DNA of 64,000 nt, taken from assembly GCA_023362775.1 (NCBI GenBank), contig JALMGJ010000015.1:25013001-25077000 (forward strand), read 5' to 3'. Origin of the DNA: Charina bottae. Lineage: Eukaryota > Chordata > Lepidosauria > Squamata > Charinaidae. This document shows positions 1 to 16,388 of the stretch, in pieces. Made by a program: the position numbers and the translations under genes. The notes under the pieces are model-generated. The model did no database searches, had not been told where the DNA came from, and was given only the letters and a program-made list of their open reading frames with translations. Numbering within the stretch: the first letter of the stretch is position 1; each line of letters starts with the position of its first letter.

Positions 1-30
1 ACAGGTGCATAAAAGCAGCCCTACCTGTAC

Positions 31-165
31 CAGTGTTTCTCAGCCATGGCAACTTGAGGATGTGTGGACTTCAACTCCCAGAATCCTGCATCCGGCATGT
101 CTGGCTGGGGGATTCCGGGAGTTGAAGTCCACACATCCTCAAGCTGCCAAGGTTGAGAAACACTG
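31..165. mobile_element. hAT-type foldback MITE in CDH15 intron
   Basis: A 135-bp near-palindrome. It begins CAGTGTTTCTCAGCC and ends with the inverse GGTTGAGAAACACTG, with GTGTGGACTTCAACTCCC facing its own complement. A related copy sits at 37050-37148. No clear 8-bp target duplication remains here. Confidence 0.75.
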
Positions 166-444
166 ACCCTGAACAATTTCTGGCTGCCCTTAGAAACACA
201 AATGATACCGCAAAGATAAACCTTATCATCTTGACCCCCACCCTTAGTTCTCCCATAGTTACAGCACGACACCTGAGTGTGGGGTGCTTGATCAGGTCGC
301 AGAGCAAATACTGTGCTGCACTCATCAAAGTCTGCCAAACAACCATGGTGATTCCAAAGGATCCCTTGAAAAGTTTCAGCAGTGAGCGGAGTTGCACCAC
401 ACTTCCTCATCCTGGTGCTCTAAAACAGCTTGATGCGTTCCCAG
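166..444 (+). other. CDH15 intron end, no further exon seen
   Basis: About 280 bp between the MITE and the first recognised exon. Its open frame joins the exon frame but shows no cadherin similarity, so I treat it as intron ending at the AG at 443-444. Confidence 0.6.
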
Positions 445-605
445 GGACGCTTGTGTTGAAGGCAGAAGCGACCGATGCGGATGACCCCGAGACAGACAAT
501 GCGGCACTGAGCTACTCCATCGTGGGCCCAGGAGCGGGAGAGCTGTTCACGATCGATGAGCTTTCCGGGGAAATTCAAACTGCTCAAGTTCGGCTTGACC
601 GGGAG
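445..605 (+). CDS. CDH15: CDH15 exon: first part of EC2
   Basis: 161 bp. It opens with two bases completing the Gly of the PGT motif (acceptor ttcccag at 438-444), the split point I recall for the homologous classical-cadherin exon. It carries the calcium-binding DADDP and ends in phase 0 at LDRE before donor GTATGA. Confidence 0.88.
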
Positions 606-3600
606 GTATGAACTCCTCCGTTGCTTCTGGATGGAGGTTCTAGGCACCAATAAGGGATGAACAGGATGAGAAGGAAAAGGGGGAAAAAATAAAGATCCTA
701 ATTAGAATGTCTGTGCCACATTTCTAACTTCTAGTCTTTCAACTACTGTAGAATCCTTCAGAACTATTATTATCAAATGTTCCCTGATTGGGATGCCCTT
801 GAGCCGAGATATTTTAGAAAAACAAATCATTTACTGAGCATTATTGCTCAATTATTTTTAGCAACAAGGCTTGGATTTATTTTATTATTAAAGACTGCAC
901 TACAAAATCTGATTTAAAACATCAACTTGACAAAATATGATGCATTGATAGCCAATATTTTGTTTTGTTTGATTTGCAAAACTGTGTTTCAGCAAAGCCT
1001 ACACCTGGCCGCTTCAGTAAAGAGAAGGAGTGTGGGTCATAAAGTCCAGTTCTGACTTTGCCATCGAGTGCATGAGGAAATGCACAGCCCTTGTGCCAAA
1101 TGGACATTTGTTGGCAACCCAGGACGTTGCTGTAAATTCCTGGCACATTTACCTGTTTCTGGCACTCCTTGCGCAGGTGACAGGCATCTACAACTTGACA
1201 CTCCAAGTGGCGGACATGTCCGGAGAAGGCCTGACCACCACAGCTACAGCTGTCATCTACGTGGAGGACATCAACGATAACCCACCTGAATTCACGACGG
1301 ACGAGGTGGGGAGACCAGCCGCTCTGCCCGGTGGGAGAGGACAGTGTAGAGGCGTTTAGGGCCCCCTCCACAACTCCCTTCCTTGGGCATCTCCACTCCA
1401 GCTCTGGCTGGGCAGGTGTCCCCTGGTGCAGGAGGTGAGCCAAGAGCTGGAAAGGTGAGGTCCCTCAGCCCCACAGCATCATGGGATGCAGGGGGTGGGT
1501 GCCAATCTTGGACTGGCACAGCCTTGGCGTGTGAAAGATGTCTTACCTTACCCGACTGATAGGTTAGTCAGAGAAGGAGCAGCTGGCCCGCAATTATATG
1601 CAGAATTCCTGCTTGGTTGAAAAGATAAACCCAGTTCTGCCCTGTTCTTTGTACTACGCACCAGCTGCTGTTTCACCTTGACTCAGGAAAACCCCATAAG
1701 TGTGGAGTGGGTGGGAGAGAGGTGTAGGAAATAGATCTTCCTTGACCACGTTAGAAACAGGAGCTAAAGGATCCGTCCCCAACAGCAGAGTGGTTGGGTC
1801 CCTCCGCCTGTCCACCTCCGATCCCCTTTAGATGCCCCGTGGAAGGCCAGGGGTGCCAGTTAAAAGCTCCCTTCGCTGCCGTGAGAGCCGCGCCTCAGCC
1901 AGCCCCAAAGGGCTTCTTCTGTTCTGGGGGGGGGGAGCAGGGTGGGTGGGGTCCTGAGCAGTCCACTCAGCCTCCCTTTTAACCCCCCCCCCCTTTCTCT
2001 TGCAGTTCCACATGGAGGCCCCTGAGAACAGGCAAGACGTGGAGGCTGGCCGGGTGGGGGTCCAGGACAAAGACCAGCCTGGCTCCCCCAATTGGCTGGC
2101 CAAGTTCACCATCCTGGAGGGTGACCCCAGAGGAGCTTTCGCCATCCATACTGACCCCCTGACCAACGAGGGGGTCGTCTCTTTGGTTAAGGTACGGAGA
2201 GCGCTTGGAAGAAATGCCAGGCTCTGCTCCAGAACGGGCAAAGTGAGGGGGAGGGGGGCGGAATTTCTGGGCCGGCACAGAGTGGATTCACCCTGCAAGT
2301 TTAGGTGAGCGAAGCACATCTCCTCCCCATAGGTCAAGGGCCGGGTGTCCTTTCTGAAATCAGGGACTTCCAGGCAGAAGTTGAATGACAGCAGGTCTCA
2401 GCCTTTAAGAGGAAAAAAGTAATGTTAAGAAGAGCATCTCTGGCAAAGTGCTGATAATTTTTCTGCCAGCAGATGGCAGTCACGGTCAGCTACTGCTGCT
2501 CTGTCTGCAGGAGAAGTGCTTTCTGGAGCCAGGAGAGGAGAGGAGAGGAGAGGGAATGCGAGTTTATATTCCTCATCTTTTGCCCAGGGACAGGACAGCA
2601 GGATGGGGGGGACGGGGGACAGAGCAAAGGCCTGTCCTGGCGCAGCGATGCACCCCCCGAAGAGCTCGCTGCCTTCCCACCCCGTCTTCCAATCTCTCTC
2701 CCACTTGCCAGGCACTGGACTACGAGGAGCAGAGCCGTTACGAGCTGCTGATCTCCGTGCAGAACCGAAGCCCGCTGGACCCATCAGCCCCCAAAGTTGC
2801 CCACGCCTTGGCCAAGGTGCAGCTGCAGGTGATGGATGCCAACGAGCCTCCCTTCTTCCAGGACAATCCCTGCAGGGGGAGCGTGAATGAAGGGGCGCCT
2901 GCTGGCACAGAGATCACCCTCTTCCGCGCCAGGGACCCCGACACCCAGCAAGCCCAGGAGCTCAAGTGAGCAAGATCCAAGCGGGCCGGTGGGGATTCTG
3001 CACATGTATAGTTGCTCGGCCAGGCTGGGGTTTGGAATTCCGTGTAAAATCTAGCAAATTCAGCCCCCTTTTCCTTCTTGTTTTAACAATGAAGCCTCTA
3101 GTCCTCATTAACTCCACCCTGCAAAAGTCTGCGGAGCAATTTCTATGAGTCCAGGCCGGGTTATGTTTTCCTGCCTCTGAATAAGCTCGCTTTCCAGATG
3201 AACCTGGGATTTCAGAGACATTTCTGGAGGATCTGGGAAATGGGGGAGGGGGCCCTTCTGTTCTTTGCTCTTGGGAAGCAAGCCTGCACGTGGGGGGGTG
3301 CATGCACTGAGCCCGTCTCCCCTCCCCAGGTACTTGCCGGCCTCTGGCCTGGCCAGCTGGCTGCAGGTGGACCCCGAATCGGGCCTGGTGGAAGCCCACC
3401 AGAGAGTGCCGCCCCGTGCAACCTTCCCGGGGGGCTGGCACGTCACACAGATCCTGGCTGTGGATAATGGTGAGGCGGCTGAGCAGTGAGATGGGGGGCC
3501 GGCGGGGCAGGGAGCAAGAAATAGACCCTGGGTGTACTGTAAGGTAATTCAGTCCCGATCGAGTATCGTGCTGGCAGATTTCAGAAGGAACGGCTGGGGC

Positions 3601-3811
3601 TGGCTGGGGCTTTCTGCAGGGGCACCGCACTCCGTGGCCAGAGGACCAGGGTTGCGGGTCATCTTCTGGCAAGCCATTAGCGAAAGGCTTGCATGAGTGG
3701 AAGCTGGCAGAAGAGCTTAGCCCGCCCCCTTGCTCCCGGCCCCCTTGCTCCCGGCCCCTCTGCGGGGAAGTTCCCTTCTGACTGGCAGAGAGAGACCCCT
3801 GCTGGGCCCCT

Positions 3812-3843
<32 letters not shown>

Positions 3844-6800
3844 AGGGACCCCTCCCCTCACCGCAACTGGGACCCTCTCCATCGAGGTGCTGGAGGTCAA
3901 CGACCACGCGCCCTTCCTGTTCCCAACCACGGGGGAGCTGTGTAGGGGAGGGGGCGGCTTGGTCCTGAGCGCCACCGATGAGGACTTGGCGCCCCACGCA
4001 GCACCATTCCTCTTCCATTTCGGCCCCAGCAGCGCACACAACTGGACTCTCAGCCACCCCAATGGTACTCTCTAGGCGATGCGCTTCGGGGTGCCCACGT
4101 TGGAGGGGGGGAGTCGACACAGGCCAGAGGGGGAAGCACGGACCGGATTTTCTGGTAGAGCCCCCTCCCCACAAAGCGTATCACTCTGCAGCTTTCAGTC
4201 CAGCGGGGAGTGGGCATCTGCCAGGCCCATTGGGAGCAAATTTCCGCCAGCCTCAACTTTGCAGGATTCCAAACTGGGGGAAAGGGGCGCGGTGGCTCAG
4301 CGGGTAAGACGCCAGGCTTGTCGATCGGAAGATCGCAAGTTCGGAGGTTCGAATCCCTAGCCCTGCGTGCGGAGTGAGCTCCCGCACTCGCCCCAGCTCT
4401 TGCCGGCCTAGCAATTCAAAAGCATGAAATGCAAGTAGATGAACAGGTACCACTTCGGTGGGAAGGTAACAGCGTTCCGCGTGCGTCATGCCGGCCACAT
4501 GACCGTGGAAGCGTCTTCGGACAACGCTGGCTCTTCGGCTAACACACGGAGATGAGCACCGGCCCCTAGAGTCGGACACGACTGCACAAATGTGCGGGGG
4601 GAACCTTTACCTTTACCTTTTAAACTGGGGAAGCAAATTATTAAAAACCTGAAACCAGCTGGAAGGTGACCTCTTGAGTTCTTTTGTGATGTGAGTTGCC
4701 TTGAGCACTTCGGTTTTTTGAACCCTGGAAAAGACCGGCTACCAATAATTTGATAAGTATGCCGTTTATTTGGAAAAGAGGTAAAAAAGTTAACTGTTTT
4801 TAACGAAGGCCCCGTATCTCGCAAAAACAGCACGGACGCCTTTTGCAGAAGGATGCTTCTAAGGTGGCCATCTGTCCTTGCAAGCTGGGGGAGCAGGAGA
4901 AGCCCCCCCCCCAGCACATTCGTTTAGTGGGCTCAGCACCTCAGCCCCCCAGTCTGTCCCGGTGCTTTCCAGCTCCCCACGGCACGGGCAGAGGCTCACC
5001 CCCCCCCGCTTCCCTTACCCACTCCAGACACGCACGTGCTGCTGCAGCCTCCCGGGGACGTGGCCAAGGGCCTCCATGTCCTGCCGCTGCTCGTCAGGGA
5101 CTCCGGGATCCCGCCACGGGTGCGAACGCAGCTGCTGAACGTCTCTGTCTGTGCCTGCGATCAGTGGGGCACCTGCGGGGCCCATGCGGCTGCCACTGTG
5201 GCGGTGGTGGCAGGTCTCAGTTTCGGCGCCTTGATGACCATCCTCTGCAGTGCCACCCTACTCCTGCGTAAGTGCCTGAGCTTTCTGGTGCAGAATCGGG
5301 ACCTTTGCCGGGTGGGTGGGTCTGTGGGAGGCAGGTCGCTGTCCCCGGGGCCCAGAAAGGAAGTGGGAGGTGGACATCTGCCCCACATTAAAGTGGGGGC
5401 AGTGCCATGAGATGGGTGGATGGACTATTCCTCGGCTACATGGGGGGAGCAGAGGGTTTCCACGTGGTGGAGATTCGCCCGGCACCCGGCTCTCCCCTGG
5501 GCAGAAAAGCCTCCCTGGAGCTCAGGCCCTGGCCTGGGTGCCCCAGCCCCACGCACAAACCCTTCCCTGCGGCAGGGCGGGTGCACGGGGATGTGGGCTT
5601 AACTTACAGTTGGCTAGTGGGGGGCCGCGTTGGCTGGCTGCCTTTTCCCAGGCTCTCCTGGCACGGGCCGGGCAGGGCGGTCTTGAGATCTCCCCAGAGG
5701 AAACATGCCCACAAGAACAGCTGGCAGCAGCCTGGGCAGGGGGTGGCCAGCTCCGGCTGGCCGCTGCGCATGGGCTCGCTGCCCTGCGGGGGGGGGGGGG
5801 GTCTGGGAATGCTGACGGTGCCTTCTCTGTGGGCAGTGCTGGCGCTGCTGGGGGCCGGGCTGCAGCACTCTCGCCGGCAGGCGCTCCGCAAGGGGCTGCT
5901 GCGGGCCTCGCAGGGCGACCTGAGGGACAACGTCCTCAACTACGACGAACAGGGGGGCGGCGAAGAGGACCAGGTGAGGCCAGGGAGCCGCCGTGGGTCT
6001 TGGCCTTCTCTGCTTCTAAGCCCGGGGGCCACGACGGCTGAACGCGCCCTCCTCTGCCCGCAGGACGCCTACGATCTCTCCCAGCTGCGCGACCCAGATC
6101 TCTTCCACCCCCCGGCCCCACGGGGCAAGCCCCTTCGACGGAGGGACGCCCCCTACAGCTACGCCTTGCCCCAGTATCCCCAGCGCGTGGCTGCCTGCCC
6201 TGCCGACATCGAGGAGTTCATCAACGAGGTGAAGAGGCAGGCAGGGCGGGGGGGGGGGGGAGGGACCACCCGGCCGGACCCGGCTTTGAATCTGCCATGC
6301 GATCGGTTTGGCTGACTGGGAATTTGGTCCCCGGTGGGAGGAGAGAAGCCGTTGGGTGTCTTCTCTCATAGCACTTATCATGCCGCTGGCCCTCAAGGAT
6401 GCCTTGCAGTTTCCAGGAGGACATAAAGATCTTTCTAACTGCCAAGGAAGCAGCCGGGTTGCTCTCCTTGCAGGGGCGGCGTTCCCCAGAAGTGGGGCGG
6501 CTCCACTGAAGGTTCAAGCAAGTTACCGCTAGATGAACCCCTGCCAATGAGAGAAGCCCCCCCCCCGTTGCGCCCTGGGGCTCTGTGCCCCCAAGCAGCA
6601 GGACCCACTCTGAAAGGTGGCCTCGCTGCTCTGGGGGGAAACGGCCCTAGGTGGGCAGAGGGCCCTGAAGAGCAGTGACCCCCAACCCCCCCCCCCTGCA
6701 TTCTGCAGCTACTACAAAACCAACATCAAGATTTTCAGCTCTCAGGTGGACCCATCCTGGCATTACGCACATCAAGGGTCAGGCCACAACAGCCCGGCCC

Positions 6801-7348
6801 TCCAGTCTTGGGGGTGTCTGTGTCCCAATTCTCAGCTATGCAGGGGGGCATTGACTTGTGCCCCTCTTGGGAAAGGCCATTCCAGCCCTGCCGTGCAGCC
6901 TCGCAACCTTCCCCCCTCACACCAGCGCACTGGGCTCTTGCAAAGGGCTTCGTGTGCGCTCTCAAGGGCACCAAATGCATCAGTGAGATGTGCCGCTTCT
7001 GAGCTGGTAGAGCTAAATGAAGATCTCGGTGCCCCGGCAAGCATCTCAAGCTGGGCAGAGGGGCATCGATCCCTTGCCCCAGGGAAGGCTGGACCAAAAA
7101 GGGCAACTCAGATTTTGGCACCCCCCCATTCCTGCTCTTCTCCTGCGTAGGGCCTGGAGGCGGCGGACGGCGACCCCAGCGTTCCCCCCTACGACACGGC
7201 TCTCATCTACGACTACGAAGGGGACCGTTCGGCGAGCGGGTCGCTGAGTTCCATCCTGTCCAGCTTGGCCGACGAAGACCAAGATTATGACTACCTGAAT
7301 GAGTGGGGGCCACGATTCCGGCGCCTGGCCGAGCTGTACGGCCAGTAG
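445..7348 (+). CDS. CDH15: Cadherin-15 (M-cadherin), 3' ten exons; 5' end outside window
   Basis: Joined exons 445-605, 1177-1305, 2006-2191, 2712-2965, 3330-3469, 3846-4064, 5028-5267, 5837-5973, 6064-6228 and 7151-7348 give 1,829 nt (two bases of a split Gly codon, then 608 codons and TAG). All junctions are GT-AG with matching phase. The product runs from EC2 (motifs [18 protein letters not shown]) through EC3, EC4 and a Cys-containing EC5, one membrane segment, and a classical-cadherin tail with the p120-binding [11 protein letters not shown] motif and the catenin-binding end ([13 protein letters not shown]). Known role of the family: Ca2+-dependent homophilic adhesion linked to actin through catenins; CDH15 acts in skeletal muscle precursors. 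The symbol rests on synteny: SLC22A31 and ANKRD11 follow, as in human 16q24.3. From domain sequence alone it is only a type I cadherin. Signal peptide, propeptide and EC1 are not in the window. The introns are short and GC-rich and, apart from the SINE at 4284-4621, hold no further exon I can see. Confidence 0.92.
1177..1305 (+). CDS. CDH15: CDH15 exon: end of EC2 and EC2/EC3 linker
   Basis: 129 bp, phase 0 at both ends. It encodes the last strands of EC2 ([16 protein letters not shown]) and the canonical Ca2+ linker DINDNPPEF. Acceptor gcgcag, donor GTGGGG. Confidence 0.9.
2006..2191 (+). CDS. CDH15: CDH15 exon: first part of EC3
   Basis: 186 bp, phase 0 at both ends. It carries APEN and DKDQP, positions homologous to the calcium ligands of EC3 in N-cadherin, and [14 protein letters not shown]. 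The acceptor follows a long C/T tract; donor GTACGG. Confidence 0.92.
2712..2965 (+). CDS. CDH15: CDH15 exon: end of EC3, start of EC4
   Basis: 254 bp, phase 0 in, phase 2 out (the Lys codon is split AA|G). The EC3/EC4 linker reads DANEPPFF, diverged from the usual DxNxNP form. Donor GTGAGC. Confidence 0.92.
3330..3469 (+). CDS. CDH15: CDH15 exon: EC4 middle
   Basis: 140 bp. The first G completes the split Lys codon. It encodes WLQVDPESG and ends in DN plus one base of a split Gly before donor GTGAGG. Confidence 0.9.
3817..3843. repeat. (CT)n microsatellite forming a polypyrimidine tract
   Basis: About 13 CT units immediately before the CAG acceptor of the CDH15 exon at 3846, so the microsatellite itself is the polypyrimidine tract. 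Confidence 0.9.
3846..4064 (+). CDS. CDH15: CDH15 exon: end of EC4, most of EC5
   Basis: 219 bp. Its acceptor lies directly behind a (CT)n tract. It encodes [11 protein letters not shown], the EC4/EC5 linker EVNDHAPF, one EC5 cysteine and NWTLSHPN, with a split codon at the donor GTACTC. Confidence 0.9.
4284..4621 (+). mobile_element. Sauria-type tRNA-derived SINE, full length
   Basis: It starts GGGGCGCGGTGGCTCAGCGG, with an A box at 4293-4303 and a B box GGTTCGAATCC at 4346-4356. It has the characteristic body and ends CCTTTACCTTTACC, the BovB-like tail. AAACTGGGG at 4271-4279 and 4622-4630 is the target-site duplication. It sits in the CDH15 intron 4065-5027. Confidence 0.92.
5028..5267 (+). 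CDS. CDH15: CDH15 exon: end of EC5 and transmembrane segment
   Basis: 240 bp. It encodes [16 protein letters not shown], the cysteine cluster CACDQWGTC typical of membrane-proximal EC5, and a hydrophobic segment that runs into the next exon. Donor GTAAGT. Confidence 0.93.
5837..5973 (+). CDS. CDH15: CDH15 exon: end of membrane segment, juxtamembrane tail
   Basis: 137 bp. It encodes the end of the membrane helix, a basic stop-transfer stretch (HSRRQALRK), then [17 protein letters not shown], the p120-catenin core region of classical cadherins (usual YDEEGGGEED, here E to Q). Confidence 0.94.
6064..6228 (+). CDS. CDH15: CDH15 exon: cytoplasmic domain
   Basis: 165 bp, phase 0. It encodes [14 protein letters not shown] through the conserved IEEFINE, at the usual classical-cadherin exon boundary. 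Donor GTGAAG. Confidence 0.94.
7151..7348 (+). CDS. CDH15: CDH15 last coding exon: catenin-binding C-terminus
   Basis: 198 bp including TAG. It encodes [22 protein letters not shown] and [14 protein letters not shown], the beta/gamma-catenin binding region of type I cadherins, ending in AELYGQ. Confidence 0.95.
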   Translation, partial: GLEAADGDPSVPPYDTALIYDYEGDRSASGSLSSILSSLADEDQDYDYLNEWGPRFRRLAELYGQ

Positions 7349-7912
7349 GGGGAGCGGCAGGGCCGGACTCAAGCCCAACGGCCGGGGTGCCTCTCCGAGC
7401 CCTCTGGCTGAGATTCTGCTGGCGTTCCCTGGTTCCCGACAGCTGCTGGATCCTGGGAAGCCCCAGGGCCCATCTGTGGAACCCCTCCTTTCCACCGGCC
7501 GGGACCCCGACGGTCTCGATCGGGACTGCAAGAGTGACTAGGCCTCAACCAAGAGGGCAGCTGGATAAAAAGACCTAGCGTGCCTGGGAACTGAAGGGGG
7601 GCAAGGGGGAGAAGCAAGAAGAGGCAGCTTTTGCAGGAGCCAGGCAGTTAAGCACCCCCAAGGGCATCACACAGCAACAGCACCCCCCGCCCAGAGGGGA
7701 GCCATCAGGGGCCCACCCTCGAAAGCAGCTTCCGGTGCGCTATGGGCAAACCTGCGTTCACCCCATACGCCACAGACCAAAGCCCCACACTGCAAAGGCG
7801 CTGGTACGGCTACAGCCAGAGGACTAAGGGGTCTCGGGAGGGGAACAGGGGCGGGGGGGAGGGGGGCAGTGCTTGCTGTGGCTGATAATAAAACTCCCTA
7901 AGAAAAGTGAAC
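7349..7912 (+). other. CDH15: CDH15 3' untranslated region (3' end approximate)
   Basis: Sequence from the stop codon to just past the AATAAA at 7887. It is G/C-rich with no long open frame that looks coding. The cleavage position is inferred from the usual 10-30 nt spacing. Confidence 0.75.
7887..7892 (+). promoter_or_regulatory. CDH15: Polyadenylation signal AATAAA of CDH15
   Basis: Canonical AATAAA 539 nt after the CDH15 stop codon and the only good candidate before SLC22A31. It lies 38 bp from the opposing signal of SLC22A31. Confidence 0.8.
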
Positions 7913-7914
7913 TA

Positions 7915-8147
7915 CAAAGGCAGCGCATGGTTTATTGCGTGTCCAGAAAGGAAATGGGGGCCCTGGGGACGGCGCTGGGTCAGTCTATCCTAAGAAAAGA
8001 GGGCCACCGGCCTCCCGCTTCCTCCTGCCCCCATGACTGGAAACCAGGCGATGGATGCCAGGACCAGGAAAGTTCCCTCTGCGGGCCCCGGGGGCCCCGG
8101 AAGTCTGGTCACAGCAGCGCCAGTCTCCTCTGGGGCGCTCTGTGCTC
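7915..8147 (-). other. SLC22A31: SLC22A31 3' untranslated region (3' end approximate)
   Basis: About 230 nt between the SLC22A31 stop and the expected cleavage zone downstream of its AATAAA. The zone meets the predicted 3' end of CDH15. Confidence 0.65.
7931..7936 (-). promoter_or_regulatory. SLC22A31: Polyadenylation signal AATAAA of SLC22A31
   Basis: TTTATT on the + strand reads AATAAA on the - strand, 212 nt beyond the SLC22A31 stop codon. No other close match lies in the short interval to CDH15. Confidence 0.75.
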
Positions 8148-14130
<5,983 letters not shown>

Positions 14131-16346
14131 CCCCCGGCCCTTCCCGCGTCTTTGGGGAAGGCGCTGATGAGGTATATGCTGGCTTAAAGGGGAAAAACCG
14201 ATGCTTGAGAATAAACAGACAAGAATGCAGCTTGTTAGGGCCAACAGTGTTTACTGATAGGCATAGGGCAATAATGCAGATACAATCACATTATCGCAAC
14301 AATGAAAAAGATGAATATACAGGATACATCATTGTAAAATGAAAAACAAAACAAACTTATAAGCAGAGTTCCGTGTATTGATCCCAGGGCCAGAGTTCCT
14401 GCCATGGCCTATACCCAAAGCCAGGCATAGCTCACTCTGCCCAGTCCACGGGAAGTGAACACGTGAAGAACTACATGGCTAAGAGACACTAGAAATCAAG
14501 AAGACATAGAACACCATTTTGCATGGTTGTATATTCAGTTCTTCTAGCTTTCTGATTGGCTGGAAGTTAGCTGTTACACACACTAGGCCTCAAAGCACAC
14601 AGCATGAGTTCCCCCTCCTCCTTGCTCAGGGGGGCCTTGGCAAGTCTTCCCACGGAAGGACATCAGGAGGATATCTTCTCATGGGAAGATTTCCATTGCT
14701 AGCCATAACAATGGTACCTTCTAGCTTCATATCTAATGAAGATGTAAACAAAGCCAAGGCTTCTCTGTTGTCCAGCCACCTGGCATTCACGTCATCGTGA
14801 GAATGCTTTGCTTTGCTTTGTAAAAGATGCAATTTGCCAAAACACTTTTGCATTGAAAATAAATCCAATTTACCAATATCATATAGTATAAGAAATCTGA
14901 CAGGCGCTTCTTGTTCTGAGGGCGCTCTGCAGCTGCTCTGGGGCAATCCCTTTGGTCCACACCAAGGAGAGGGCGACAGCCTCCCCCCCCCGCCCCGGGC
15001 GTAGGCACGCACCCGGCCTTCCGCTCCGGAGGGGTCCCTGCTCGCTCCTCTTCCCGTTTGGCTTGGGGCACGAGCTGCTGCTCCAGGCCTGTTGGCAGCG
15101 CCTGCTGGGCAGCCACGGAGTGAATGCCAAGCCTCTGCGCTTCCATCTAAGTAGGGAGAGGGCGTGCAGACCACGGCGGTGAGGCCAGGCCAGGAGCTTC
15201 TCTAATCAGGCAAATGGGAGGCCGGGGCCAGATCTTCGGTTGCTCCAAGCAAGTGACTGGAGAAACATTACCAATTGTCTCTTGCAAGACCCTCCCTCCC
15301 CAGCCGCCCCCCAGCCGCCTTTTCTTTCTGGCAGCCCAGTTATTTCCAGGACCCCTTCACGGGGTCTCCCATTCTGCTGTTCTCCAGCCGTAACGTCGGG
15401 GCTCTTTCCAGACTAGCCCAGAGCAGGGCCAACCCGGAGAGAAGAGGGCGGCTGTTGCGACTGTTACTGCGTGAAAACACGGAGCTGGGCATGACGCGGA
15501 GGCTTGAGGCCCAGAGGCCTGCAGCTTCCTCCTGGGGAGCTGGGTGCTCCTGGGGGAAGCTTTTTGTCTGTGGCTTCTTGTGGCCTTCCTTCAGGAGCCG
15601 GGAGGGGAGCTGCTCCTTCAATGGCGGCTCTGCCCGCCCCGGCGGCGGGGGCTGCTGGGGGGCCATGAGCTGCAGCTGACCGAGGCCGCCTGTGAAAGGT
15701 CCCTTCCCGCCTGTCACGGGCCTCTTACTGTTGGCTCAGTTGGGCGGGGCCTTTCCTGGACAGGGAGAGAATGGTGCGGTGGCCAGAGGCAGAACCCGCT
15801 CAGTCCTGTTAAGCAACTTTTCGGCTTGACTTAATACCCGGCTGTCCTTAACTGGGTGTACCAAGAGCTGTTCTGTTTGCTCTCGATTAAATTAAAGTGG
15901 TTGCTTTAATTCCCAGATTGCATTCGAGCAAGTTGTGCTAAAACGCAGGGGGGAGGGAGGGATTTTGCTGACTGGAAGGCTGCTGGTGTGAATTCTGTCT
16001 TGTGACATGCCAGCGTATTATTATTTCAACTCCCCTTCCTCTAATTGTTTTTTAAAAAATACATCTGGCCCATTCATGGCTTGTGTGTGAAACCGCTTAT
16101 CCAGAGCGAGCAGCAGTGTGTCAGCACAACGCACCAAGCCACAAAGGAAGTAACTGTTCAAACCAGCCAAGCTTAACACGCTGCACAAGCATCACTGCAT
16201 GGTCTTTAACTGACCTGATGAAGTAGATTCCTTGACCCCATCCTTCAGATCACTATCTTGGAGATGTAGCTCTACCACCCAAGGAACAGCAGCGTCCCCC
16301 AACCTTGCAACTTTGGAGTGAGTGAGTGAATGAGTGAGTGTGAGTG

Positions 16347-16388
<42 letters not shown>

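Noticed and set aside
53..410. Minus-strand frames of 109-129 codons at the window start
   Set aside because: They run through the foldback MITE and CDH15 intron, with no protein similarity.
429..444. Acceptor at 428/429 that would add LDAF to the first CDH15 exon
   Set aside because: It does not give the split-Gly phase seen in the homologous cadherin exon. The AG at 443-444 fits that phase and length.
4293..4356. tRNA-like A and B boxes
   Set aside because: They belong to the head of a Sauria SINE with target duplications; no complete tRNA cloverleaf.
14131..15800. Several 90-180-codon frames upstream of SLC22A31
   Set aside because: GC-rich sequence gives long chance frames. No conserved motifs, matching splice sites or family were recognised.
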